The notes beneath the pieces are model-generated. The model saw only the letters and a list, made by a program, of their open reading frames with translations. It did no database searches and had not been told where the DNA came from. Positions 1 to 5,764 of a stretch of DNA of 6,130 nt are shown here, in pieces. Every line of letters begins with the position of its first letter. The stretch's first letter is position 1. The DNA is from Methanosarcinales archaeon (GTDB lineage: Archaea; Halobacteriota; Methanosarcinia; Methanosarcinales; Methanocomedenaceae). Location: positions 1 through 6,130 of the forward strand of contig DAOWEE010000179.1 in assembly GCA_030638625.1 (NCBI GenBank), read 5' to 3'. A program made the position numbers and the translations under genes.

Positions 1-162
1 ACAAAGGTGGATGTCAAAGGTGATGAAGTAGTGGTCACTGGTATCAACATTGAGCATGTTGGCCAGACTGCTGCTAATATCCAGCAAGCGACCAAGATAA
101 AGAGATTTGACCCAAGGGTATTCCAAGACGGAATATATGTGGTGGAGAAGACGACAGCGTAG
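1..162 (+). CDS. rpl6: Large ribosomal subunit protein uL6 (L6), C-terminal 53 residues
   Basis: The window opens inside this gene and reads in frame 1 to TAG at 160-162. The 53 visible residues contain the family's conserved C-terminal signature: VVVTGI, then a VGQTAANIQQ helix, then DPRVFQDGIYVV. This end of uL6 is the second of two homologous domains, which bind 23S rRNA near the sarcin-ricin loop and the factor-binding site of the large subunit; that role is family knowledge. Its position directly upstream of eL32 is the standard archaeal order. The last bases overlap the Shine-Dalgarno sequence of eL32, which suggests coupled translation. The upstream part and start lie outside the window, so nothing can be said about its promoter. 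The identification is firm. Confidence 0.96.
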   Translation, partial: TKVDVKGDEVVVTGINIEHVGQTAANIQQATKIKRFDPRVFQDGIYVVEKTTA

Positions 163-167
163 GTGAT
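161..167 (+). promoter_or_regulatory. Ribosome binding site that sets the eL32 start
   Basis: AGGTGAT matches the archaeal anti-Shine-Dalgarno (complement of the 16S 3' end, AUCACCUCC) and begins inside the uL6 stop codon. Four bases separate it from ATG at 172. The in-frame GTG at 163 lies within this motif, so it cannot have the site upstream of it and is an unlikely start. Confidence 0.8.
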
Positions 168-171
168 TGTA

Positions 172-903
172 ATGGAAGATGCGATAATTGAAGAATTTAC
201 TTCACTCAAAGGGGTCGGCGAATCCAAAGCTAAGGCTCTGTATGAAGCAGGATATACTTCATTTGAAGACCTGAACAAGGCCACAGTTGAGGAATTATCT
301 GGTGTTAAAGGGATTACCATACCCCTGGCTGAGCAGATATTGGATGAAGTATCCCATTTTATAGATGAAGTCGATGGACAAGAAGCTGGAGAAGTAAAGG
401 CTGACGAGGTCGAAGAAGTAGAAGCCGAAGAAGAGGTTGAGGAAGCAGAAGCTGAGGAAGGCGTTGAGGAGGAGACGGAAATCGTCCCAACCGCAGAACT
501 CGAGATGGAACCTGAATCCAAGAGGCTTCTCAATGTCAGGAAGAGACAGAAACTCAAGAAACCTCACTTTGTCCAGACCGACCAGCACAAGAAAAAGAAA
601 TTAAAGGATGTCTGGAGAAAACCCAGAGGATTACATAACAAGAAACGCAAGTACATCCTTGGCAAAGGCGAGATGGCACGACCGGGATACGGAAGTCCTG
701 CAGCAGTCAAGGGATTGCATCCATCAGGCTTTGAGGAAGTCTTGTTATCCAGGGCCCAGGACCTTGACAATGTTGACCCTGCTACGCAGGCTATTCGTAT
801 TGCCAGGACCGTAGGTCAGCGAAAGCGCCTGGATATTGTGAAGAAGGCACAGAGTCTGGGACTGAAGATACTCAACCCACCTTATGAAGAAGGAGGGCAG
901 TGA
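172..903 (+). CDS. rpl32e: Large ribosomal subunit protein eL32 (L32e) with N-terminal helix-hairpin-helix and acidic extension
   Basis: This 243-residue protein has three parts. Residues about 12-57 form a tandem helix-hairpin-helix-like module (LKGVGESKAKAL, then SGVKGITIPLAEQIL). Residues about 65-115 form a very acidic low-complexity linker, with 26 Glu/Asp and one Lys in 51 residues. Residues about 117-243 are the conserved eL32 core, rich in Lys and Arg, with KPHFVQTDQHKKKKLKDVWRKPRG and a PGYGSP loop. eL32 is an archaeal/eukaryotic protein of the large subunit that binds 23S rRNA. The core alone is about the length of the shorter eL32 proteins; extended forms are known in haloarchaea, where the N-terminal part is largely unseen in the ribosome structure. 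The function of the extension is unknown. I chose ATG 172 over GTG 163 because of the Shine-Dalgarno position. It ends one base before the start of eL19. Confidence 0.95.
   Translation: MEDAIIEEFTSLKGVGESKAKALYEAGYTSFEDLNKATVEELSGVKGITIPLAEQILDEVSHFIDEVDGQEAGEVKADEVEEVEAEEEVEEAEAEEGVEEETEIVPTAELEMEPESKRLLNVRKRQKLKKPHFVQTDQHKKKKLKDVWRKPRGLHNKKRKYILGKGEMARPGYGSPAAVKGLHPSGFEEVLLSRAQDLDNVDPATQAIRIARTVGQRKRLDIVKKAQSLGLKILNPPYEEGGQ
364..516 (+). other. Acidic low-complexity linker coding segment in eL32
   Basis: The DNA is a purine-rich run of GAA/GAG/GAGGTT-like codons encoding repeated EVEEVEAEEE-type units. It joins the helix-hairpin-helix module to the ribosomal core. The near-repeats (GAAGxxGAAG) make it prone to length change by slippage, so its length may differ between close relatives. 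Confidence 0.8.
892..897 (+). promoter_or_regulatory. Ribosome binding site for eL19
   Basis: GGAGGG lies within the last codons of eL32, seven bases before ATG 905. An in-frame ATG at 884 lies upstream of this site and would add seven residues (MKKEGSE) that do not resemble the family's N-terminus, so ATG 905 is preferred. Confidence 0.75.
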
Positions 904-904
904 A

Positions 905-1357
905 ATGACTGACCTGAGAAACCAGAAGAAAATTGCAGCCAGTGTGCTGAAGGTCGGTGTACACAGAGTATGGTTCGACCCTGAATCTGCAGGCGATATT
1001 GCTAATGCCATTACCCGTGATGATGTGAGGGAACTCATATCCAGCGGTGTGGTAAAGGCCAAACCTGTGAAAGGTGTATCCAGGGGACGTGCCCGGAAAG
1101 TGGATGCTAAACGGGCGTATGGACATCGTAAAGGTCACGGTTCCAGAAGCGGGGCTAAAGGTGCCCGCAACCCCAGAAAACAGCAGTGGATTAAGAAGAT
1201 ACGTGCCCTTAGGAGAAAGTTGCGTGAACTGAAAAGTGACGGTACGCTGGATAAGTCGGCTTACTGTACCATGCGCCGTAAGGCCAAAGGTGGCGTGTAC
1301 AGGAACGTGGCACATATGGAAGCGCATATCGAATCCATTGAACACAAGGAGGTGTGA
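905..1357 (+). CDS. rpl19e: Large ribosomal subunit protein eL19 (L19e)
   Basis: The protein has 150 residues, the usual archaeal length. It starts MTDLRNQKKIAASVLKVG, the family's N-terminal helical domain, followed by VWFDPESAGDIANAITRDDV and a highly basic middle (GVSRGRARK, then GHRKGHGSRSGAKGARNPRK). It ends in the long C-terminal helix region containing RALRRKLRELK. In archaeal ribosomes eL19 binds 23S rRNA near the polypeptide exit tunnel on the solvent side of the large subunit; this is family knowledge. The start at ATG 905 follows GGAGGG within the end of eL32, leaving one base after the eL32 stop. Two TGA codons stand in tandem at its end (1355 and 1358). It has no bacterial counterpart and so marks the operon as archaeal. 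Confidence 0.96.
   Translation: MTDLRNQKKIAASVLKVGVHRVWFDPESAGDIANAITRDDVRELISSGVVKAKPVKGVSRGRARKVDAKRAYGHRKGHGSRSGAKGARNPRKQQWIKKIRALRRKLRELKSDGTLDKSAYCTMRRKAKGGVYRNVAHMEAHIESIEHKEV
1348..1354 (+). promoter_or_regulatory. Ribosome binding site for uL18
   Basis: GGAGGTG is a near-full match to the archaeal anti-Shine-Dalgarno, placed over the final codons of eL19 and nine bases before ATG 1364. An ATG at 1357 overlaps the eL19 stop but hits TAG after seven codons, so it is not the uL18 start. Confidence 0.8.
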
Positions 1358-1363
1358 TGATAC

Positions 1364-1888
1364 ATGGCAACAGGACCTAGATACAAAGTAGCATTCAGAC
1401 GTAGAAGAGAAGGAAGGACCGATTATCATCAGCGGCTCAAATTGCTGGTGTCCAAACAGGCACGGGTAGTGGCACGCAGGAGCTTGAAACATATGCGGCT
1501 CCAGCTGGTAATACCAAAACCTGAAGGTGACCAGACTTTAGTTCATGCTGATTCCACTGAACTCGGCAGGTACGGTTATACCGCGCCTACAGGCAATACA
1601 CCATCAGCATACCTTACAGGTCTGCTTTTTGGTTATAAAGTTCAACAGGCTGGATATGAGATGGCAGTGCTGGATATGGGACTTCAGGTTTCATCCAAAG
1701 GCAGCCGGATATATGCTGCTCTGAAAGGCATTGTGGATTCTGGCCTGGATGTACCCCATGACCCCGGGATATTCCCTGGTGAACCCAGAATAAGGGGCGA
1801 AGAGATAAAGGAATATACGGGCACAGATATCCCTGCCATGTTCGATGAGACCCTGGCAAAAATCAATGATGAATTCGGGGAGGATTAA
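1364..1888 (+). CDS. rpl18: Large ribosomal subunit protein uL18 (L18, archaeal L5e-like form)
   Basis: This is a 174-residue member of the archaeal/eukaryotic uL18 group, longer than bacterial L18. The N-terminus MATGPRYKVAFRRRREGRTDY is the characteristic basic 5S rRNA-binding arm. The RLKLLVSKQARVVARRS segment follows, then the core domain with YGYTAPTGNTPSAYLTGLL and AVLDMGLQ. The C-terminal region VPHDPGIFPGEPRIRGEEI is typical of the archaeal form. uL18 binds 5S rRNA and helps to assemble the central protuberance of the large subunit. It starts six bases after the eL19 stop behind a strong Shine-Dalgarno, and its own end carries the one for uS5. Nothing is missing or unusual. Confidence 0.96.
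   Translation: MATGPRYKVAFRRRREGRTDYHQRLKLLVSKQARVVARRSLKHMRLQLVIPKPEGDQTLVHADSTELGRYGYTAPTGNTPSAYLTGLLFGYKVQQAGYEMAVLDMGLQVSSKGSRIYAALKGIVDSGLDVPHDPGIFPGEPRIRGEEIKEYTGTDIPAMFDETLAKINDEFGED
1877..1885 (+). promoter_or_regulatory. Ribosome binding site for uS5
   Basis: GGGGAGGAT sits in the last codons of uL18 just before its TAA stop, six bases ahead of ATG 1892. It fits the pattern of Shine-Dalgarno sequences embedded in the preceding gene. Confidence 0.75.
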
Positions 1889-1891
1889 ACA

Positions 1892-2512
1892 ATGGCATAT
1901 GGTTATGAGAAAGAATGGATTCCCAGGACAAGGCTGGGAACGTTAGTAAAGGAAGGCCAGGTGACCTCAATGGATGAGGCTTTGCAATCAGGACTTCCTA
2001 TCAGGGAACCACAGATAGTGGATGCATTGCTTCCTGAACTGAAGGAAGAAGTGCTGGACATTAACATGGTCCAGAGAATGACTGACTCTGGTCGCCGGGT
2101 GAAGTTCAGAGCCGTAGTGGCTGTGGGTAATGAAGATGGTTTTATCGGAATGGGCCAGGGCAAGGATGCACAGGTCGGTCCCGCTATCAGGAAAGCTATC
2201 GACATTGCCAAGATTAACATCTCCGGCGTGAAGAGAGGCTGCGGTTCATGGGAATGTGTTTGCGGGACTGAGCATACTGTTCCTTTCGAGGTCGTGGGTA
2301 AAGTGGGCAGTGTTAAGGTTATATTGAAACCAGCTCCACGTGGCTTAGGACTTGCTGCAGGAAAGACTGCAAAGACAGTTATGCAGCTGGCAGGTATAAA
2401 GGATGTCTGGACCAGGACCGAGGGTCAGACCAGAACTACCCTAAACTTTGCCAAGGCTACCTACGAAGCACTGAAAAGAACTGCAGTAATACGTACCACG
2501 GGGGTAAAGTAA
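1892..2512 (+). CDS. rps5: Small ribosomal subunit protein uS5 (S5)
   Basis: The 206-residue protein matches the archaeal uS5 layout. An archaeal N-terminal extension opens with EKEWIPRTRLGTLVKEGQV. The S5 double-stranded-RNA-binding-like domain spans about residues 65-115 (GRRVKFRAVVAVGNEDGF, then GMGQGKDAQVGPAIRKAI). The C-terminal domain carries VPFEVVGKVGSVKVILKPAP, RGLGLAAG and GIKDVWTRTEGQTRT. uS5 sits at the mRNA entry side of the small subunit and contributes to decoding accuracy and helicase activity; this is family knowledge. Cysteines at 117, 122 and 124 with His128 form a cluster (RGCGSWECVCG) that could bind metal, which is inference. The TAA stop shares its last base with the ATG of uL30, so the two genes are probably translationally coupled. 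Confidence 0.96.
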   Translation: MAYGYEKEWIPRTRLGTLVKEGQVTSMDEALQSGLPIREPQIVDALLPELKEEVLDINMVQRMTDSGRRVKFRAVVAVGNEDGFIGMGQGKDAQVGPAIRKAIDIAKINISGVKRGCGSWECVCGTEHTVPFEVVGKVGSVKVILKPAPRGLGLAAGKTAKTVMQLAGIKDVWTRTEGQTRTTLNFAKATYEALKRTAVIRTTGVK

Positions 2513-2973
2513 TGTACACTGTGGTGCGACTTAGAAGTACGGTCAATACCAGGCCCGAGATAAGGGATACTCTTAAGATGCTCAGGTTGAACAAAGTAAA
2601 TCATTGCATTGTTCTGAATGAGAATCCCCAGAATAAGGGTATGATCCAGAAAGTGAAGGATTATGTGGCATGGGGTAATATTACCCCTGAAGCCCTGGCC
2701 CAGTTGATGCATAAAAGAGGCGAATTAAAGGGCGGTGTCAGGTTGACCGACGAGTATGTGAAAGAGCATACCTCATTTGATGGTATTGATGCACTGGCAC
2801 AGGCTATCCATGCAGGCGATATTTCCATGAAAGATGTGCCCCAGCTCAAACCGCTGTTCAGACTTCACCCTCCCAGAAAAGGACACAAGGGTATAAAGAA
2901 GACTGTGGCTGAAGGCGGAGTATTGGGTTATCATGGCGATGACATTAATGCCTTACTTCACAAGATGAGGTGA
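2512..2973 (+). CDS. rpl30: Large ribosomal subunit protein uL30 (L30, archaeal L7e-like form)
   Basis: At 153 residues this is the long archaeal/eukaryotic form; bacterial L30 is only about 60. The N-terminal ferredoxin-like fold MYTVVRLRSTVNTRPEIRDT and the segment LRLNKVNHCIVL are the shared L30 core. The rest (VKDYVAWGNITPEAL, GGVRLTDEYV, then FRLHPPRKGHKGIKK) is the archaeal extension. It binds 23S rRNA in the large subunit. The start codon overlaps the uS5 stop by one base (TAATG), and only a weak G-rich Shine-Dalgarno (GGGGG at 2500-2504) precedes it, so reinitiation after uS5 is likely. Its stop lies inside the Shine-Dalgarno of uL15. Confidence 0.96.
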   Translation: MYTVVRLRSTVNTRPEIRDTLKMLRLNKVNHCIVLNENPQNKGMIQKVKDYVAWGNITPEALAQLMHKRGELKGGVRLTDEYVKEHTSFDGIDALAQAIHAGDISMKDVPQLKPLFRLHPPRKGHKGIKKTVAEGGVLGYHGDDINALLHKMR

Positions 2974-2974
2974 T
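2967..2974 (+). promoter_or_regulatory. Ribosome binding site that sets the uL15 start
   Basis: GAGGTGAT overlaps the uL30 stop TGA (2971-2973) and lies four bases before ATG 2979. The in-frame GTG at 2970 is part of this motif, so it is a poor start candidate even though it gives a slightly longer frame. Confidence 0.8.
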
Positions 2975-2978
2975 TCAC

Positions 2979-3473
2979 ATGAAAAAGAATGTAACCAAAT
3001 TCAGAGGTTCACGGACATGCGGAGGCGGCACTCACAAGAACCGGCGAGGCGGTGGCAGCCGTGGTGGTCATGGCAAAGCAGGTGGATGTAAACACCATTT
3101 TGTACGCAACTACCTCAATGGCCTTGCCTATGGGAAACACGGGTTCAAACGCCCACAGAAGATGTTATCTTATACACCCATAGTGAATGTGGGTGAACTG
3201 GATGAACTGGCTGAACAGTTGGTATTAGATGGTCAGGCGCAAAAGGAAGGCGACGTGTACCATATGAACCTGGCAGAACTGGACATTGATAAGGTACTGG
3301 GAGGCGGCATGGTAACTAAATCCATGGTGCTGACTGTTTCACAATGCAGCGAGAAGGCGAAGTCCAAGGTAGAAGAAGCCGGAGGCAGTGTTGTAGAGCA
3401 TGTACCGTCAGAGATGGAACCACTTCCAGAATCGGAAGAGCTTTTGGAACCGGACGTTGAATTAAACGACTGA
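2979..3473 (+). CDS. rpl15: Large ribosomal subunit protein uL15 (L15)
   Basis: The protein has 164 residues. Its N-terminal third is the hallmark Gly/Arg/His/Lys-rich extended arm (KFRGSRTCGGGTHKNRRG, then GGSRGGHGKAGGCKHH), which threads into 23S rRNA. The globular C-terminal part contains VNVGELDELAEQL, DIDKVLGGG and a Rossmann-like half ending in EKAKSKVEEAGGSVV. The last 27 residues carry ten Glu/Asp and no Lys or Arg, an acidic tail that is unusual next to such a basic arm. uL15 is a late assembly protein of the large subunit near the central protuberance. It is the last ribosomal gene in the window and is followed by the only real intergenic gap. ATG 2979 is chosen on the Shine-Dalgarno spacing. 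Confidence 0.95.
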   Translation: MKKNVTKFRGSRTCGGGTHKNRRGGGSRGGHGKAGGCKHHFVRNYLNGLAYGKHGFKRPQKMLSYTPIVNVGELDELAEQLVLDGQAQKEGDVYHMNLAELDIDKVLGGGMVTKSMVLTVSQCSEKAKSKVEEAGGSVVEHVPSEMEPLPESEELLEPDVELND

Positions 3474-3491
3474 AATGTAAAATCGGAATAG

Positions 3492-3518
3492 AAAACAATA
3501 ATTATAAATTATTGTTTT
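3492..3518 (+). repeat. Perfect 12-bp inverted repeat upstream of secY
   Basis: Left arm AAAACAATAATT (3492-3503) and right arm AATTATTGTTTT (3507-3518) are exact reverse complements around a 3-base centre, ATA. Only one C-G pair (3496/3514) occurs in the stem, so an RNA hairpin would be weak. The right arm ends in TTTT. It may be an operator, a terminator for the ribosomal block, or a by-product of an AT-rich promoter. Confidence 0.85.
3502..3509 (+). promoter_or_regulatory. Candidate TATA box of a secY promoter
   Basis: TTATAAAT resembles the archaeal box A. A transcription start about 25 bases downstream would fall near 3530, leaving a leader of roughly 25 bases before ATG 3556. The region 3474-3540 has only about 10 G or C in 67 bases, far below the flanking genes. 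It is centred inside the inverted repeat. The promoter is inferred; no start site is known. Confidence 0.5.
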
Positions 3519-3544
3519 ACTATTCAATTATTCTAATATTACAC

Positions 3545-3549
3545 AGGTG
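3545..3549 (+). promoter_or_regulatory. Ribosome binding site that sets the secY start
   Basis: AGGTG lies six bases before ATG 3556. The in-frame GTG at 3547 is inside this motif, so ATG 3556 is the likely start and the three residues MHQ of the longer frame are not translated. Confidence 0.7.
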
Positions 3550-3555
3550 CATCAG

Positions 3556-5097
3556 ATGACCTTCAAGGATACTATCGAACCATTTTTAAAAAGACTGCCA
3601 GCAGTGTCAAGACCGGAAGGTCATGTGCATTTTAAGAAGAAACTGGGCTGGACCATAGGTATACTGTTACTCTATTTTGCCCTTTCCAATATTCCTCTTT
3701 TCGGCATGTCCGCAGAGTCGATCGATTTGTTTGAACAGTACAGGGCATTCTTTGCCGGGGCCTCAGGCTCGCTCATGCTATTGGGTATAGGCCCAATTGT
3801 TACTGCTTCTATCGTGTTGCAGTTGCTGGTGGGTGCGGATGTCATCAAGATGGACATGAGTGACCCGCAGGATCAGGCTATCTTCCAGGGCGCCCAGAAA
3901 TTGCTGGTGTTTGTTATGATAGTGCTGGAATCTTTGCCACAGATATTGGGGGGTTATATCCTTCCGGATATCGGTCTGGCAACCATGTTATCAGCGGATT
4001 TTAATCTTTCACCGGCAGGTGGAATAGATTTAGTCATATTGATTATATTTGTCCAGATATTCATTGGCGGCACCCTGGTGCTGTTCATGGATGAGGTGGT
4101 ATCCAAATGGGGTATTGGCTCGGGTGTAGGTCTGTTCATTGTAGCAGGTGTGGCCCAGTCGATTGTAACGGGCTTGTTCAGTATCACCCGTCCGGGCGGA
4201 CCTGGCAGTGCTCCGGTAGGGCTGCTACCAAAATGGTTGTTTTTCACTACTGATGTGGGGTTGGGCAACTTGTTTGCAGACAATGCATTCCAGAATGTAT
4301 TCATTGACGGCGGCATACTGGCATTGATCAGTACGGTACTGATATTCCTGATGGTAGTGTACGTGGAATCTACCCGTATCGAGATTCCATTAGCGCATAG
4401 TGCAGTGAGGGGTGCAAGAGGCCGTTTTCCAGTCAAGCTAATATATGCCAGTGTACTTCCCATGATCCTGGTGCGGGCATTGCAGGCTAATATCCAGATG
4501 GTAGGTCTGCTGCTGTTCAATAAGGGAATTACGATATTTGGCGAGTTTAGGGGCAGTACGGCAACTAGCGGCCTGATGTATTACCTAGCGCCGCTAAACA
4601 GTCCAAGGGACTGGATTCCCAGTCTGGTGAAACAGAATTTTGCTGACATCAATACCCAGTATGCAAACACTACAGGTTTTGTACCTGTGGATGTGCCGGC
4701 TACCTGGCAGATAGGTGTGCATGTGTTTGCTGATGCTGCCATGTTAATCTTTGGTGGAATTATATTTGCGTTGTTCTGGGTGGAAACCACTGGTATGAAC
4801 GCCAAGAATACGGCTCATAAGATACATGATTCAGGTATGCAGATACCCGGATTCAGGCGGAACGTTGATAGTATTGAGCGTGTGATGAACCGTTATATCC
4901 CGAGAGTTACCATTATCGGCGGTGCCTTCATTGGTCTGTTGACACTGGTGGCAAGTCTATTGGGCACGCTGGGAGGCGCAGGCGGAACTGGTCTGTTGCT
5001 TGCTGTAAGTATTGTATACCGGTTGTATGAGGACCTGGCGTCTGAACAGATGATGGAAATGCATCCAATGATGAGACAATTCCTTGGAGGCAATTGA
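3556..5097 (+). CDS. secY: Protein translocase subunit SecY (Sec61 alpha homologue)
   Basis: This 513-residue polytopic membrane protein is the channel of the SecYE-beta translocon. Visible landmarks, in approximate residues, are a first membrane helix at 30-46, a plug region at 53-70, and GIGPIVTASIVLQLL at the start of the second helix. The SecY signature DEVVSKWGIGSGVGLFI follows at 179-195. The basic cytosolic loop RGARGRFPVKL at about 284-294 and the second basic loop at about 413-449 form the ribosome docking surface. The last helices are near 450-470 and 478-490. Ten helices in all are consistent with the hydrophobicity. It is longer than short archaeal SecY proteins of roughly 430-440 residues; the extra length appears in the external loops at about 208-250 and 320-385. 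It lies 82 bases after uL15 with its own candidate promoter and is followed four bases later by adk. Confidence 0.97.
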   Translation: MTFKDTIEPFLKRLPAVSRPEGHVHFKKKLGWTIGILLLYFALSNIPLFGMSAESIDLFEQYRAFFAGASGSLMLLGIGPIVTASIVLQLLVGADVIKMDMSDPQDQAIFQGAQKLLVFVMIVLESLPQILGGYILPDIGLATMLSADFNLSPAGGIDLVILIIFVQIFIGGTLVLFMDEVVSKWGIGSGVGLFIVAGVAQSIVTGLFSITRPGGPGSAPVGLLPKWLFFTTDVGLGNLFADNAFQNVFIDGGILALISTVLIFLMVVYVESTRIEIPLAHSAVRGARGRFPVKLIYASVLPMILVRALQANIQMVGLLLFNKGITIFGEFRGSTATSGLMYYLAPLNSPRDWIPSLVKQNFADINTQYANTTGFVPVDVPATWQIGVHVFADAAMLIFGGIIFALFWVETTGMNAKNTAHKIHDSGMQIPGFRRNVDSIERVMNRYIPRVTIIGGAFIGLLTLVASLLGTLGGAGGTGLLLAVSIVYRLYEDLASEQMMEMHPMMRQFLGGN

Positions 5098-5101
5098 AAC
5101 A

Positions 5102-5743
5102 ATGGTTAATATTGTATTGCTGGGTGCGCCTGGGGCAGGAAAGGGCACCCAGGCAATGAAGATATCCCAGCTATACAATATCCCGCATATATCCACAGGT
5201 GATATTTTGCGGGACAACCTCGAAAGAGGTACCCAACTTGGTCTTGAGGCAAAGAAATTCATGGACCGGGGGGCACTGGTTCCAGATAGTGTATTAATAG
5301 GGATTGTCAAAGATAGGCTATCAGAACCGGATACTGACAAAGGGTTACTGCTTGATGGATTTCCCCGTACTATTCCCCAGGCTGAGGCATTGTGGGACAT
5401 CATGGACCAGATAGGTAAGAAACTGGATGCAGTGATTGATATCGAAGTACCTGATGAGGTATTGGTAAAAAGACTGGCTGGCAGAAGGATGTGTCGTTGC
5501 GGTGCCAGTTATCATGTCATTTTTAGTCCTCCTGAAGTGGAAGGGAAATGTGACCATTGTGGGGGGGAACTGTACCAGAGGGATGATGATGCCGAGAATG
5601 CTATTAAGACCCGACTGGTCTATTATTATGGCCAAACATATCCCCTTATTGATTATTATGGCGAGAAAGGACTGTTAAGGCCCGTGAACGGTACTGGCAG
5701 TGTTGATGATATCTTTAATAAGATTAGCAGCGTAATAGAGTAG
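5102..5743 (+). CDS. adk: Adenylate kinase, zinc-binding LID type
   Basis: The enzyme interconverts ATP + AMP and 2 ADP in the cytosol. At 213 residues it is the bacterial-type monomer rather than the trimeric archaeal kinase found in some methanogens and Sulfolobus. Seen directly: P-loop GAPGAGKGT at 8-16 with Lys14, AMP-site STGDILR at 31-37, DGFPRT at 85-90 with Arg89, and the LID with Arg124, Arg128, Arg160 and Arg171. Cys131, Cys133, Cys150 and Cys153 in the LID form a four-cysteine structural zinc site. The first pair is spaced C-x-C, one residue shorter than the C-x2-C of many bacterial zinc forms. ATG 5102 follows GGAGG at 5086-5090; the in-frame TTG at 5084 overlaps SecY and lacks an upstream site. 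A run of seven G at 5561-5567 lies in the LID but the frame is intact. Placement after secY is common across prokaryotes. Confidence 0.96.
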   Translation: MVNIVLLGAPGAGKGTQAMKISQLYNIPHISTGDILRDNLERGTQLGLEAKKFMDRGALVPDSVLIGIVKDRLSEPDTDKGLLLDGFPRTIPQAEALWDIMDQIGKKLDAVIDIEVPDEVLVKRLAGRRMCRCGASYHVIFSPPEVEGKCDHCGGELYQRDDDAENAIKTRLVYYYGQTYPLIDYYGEKGLLRPVNGTGSVDDIFNKISSVIE

Positions 5744-5764
5744 AATTTGTAACAGGACTTTAAT

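Noticed and set aside
364..516. Purine-rich repeated GAA/GAG units as a DNA repeat or CRISPR-like element.
   Set aside because: The repeats are irregular and fully explained by Glu-rich coding in the eL32 linker.
608..814. A 68-codon + strand frame within the eL32 core.
   Set aside because: It is a +1 shadow of a highly conserved region and shows no ribosome binding site or family resemblance.
872..1492. A 206-codon open frame on the - strand across eL19 and uL18.
   Set aside because: It is antisense to two clear ribosomal genes, its translation has no recognisable family features, and it is rich in His/Cys/Phe as expected from a shadow frame.
3954..4520. A 188-codon - strand open frame inside secY.
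   Set aside because: It lies entirely antisense to a conserved channel gene, has no membrane or domain pattern of its own, and is explained by the codon bias of the sense strand.
5561..5567. A run of seven G in adk as a possible frameshift or phase-variation tract.
   Set aside because: The reading frame through the run gives the expected LID sequence (second Cys pair, then GGELYQRDDD), so the gene is intact and core metabolic genes are not expected to phase-vary.
5744..5764. A promoter between adk and the DUF106 gene.
   Set aside because: The 21-base gap has no convincing TATA box at a workable distance, and read-through from secY-adk is simpler.
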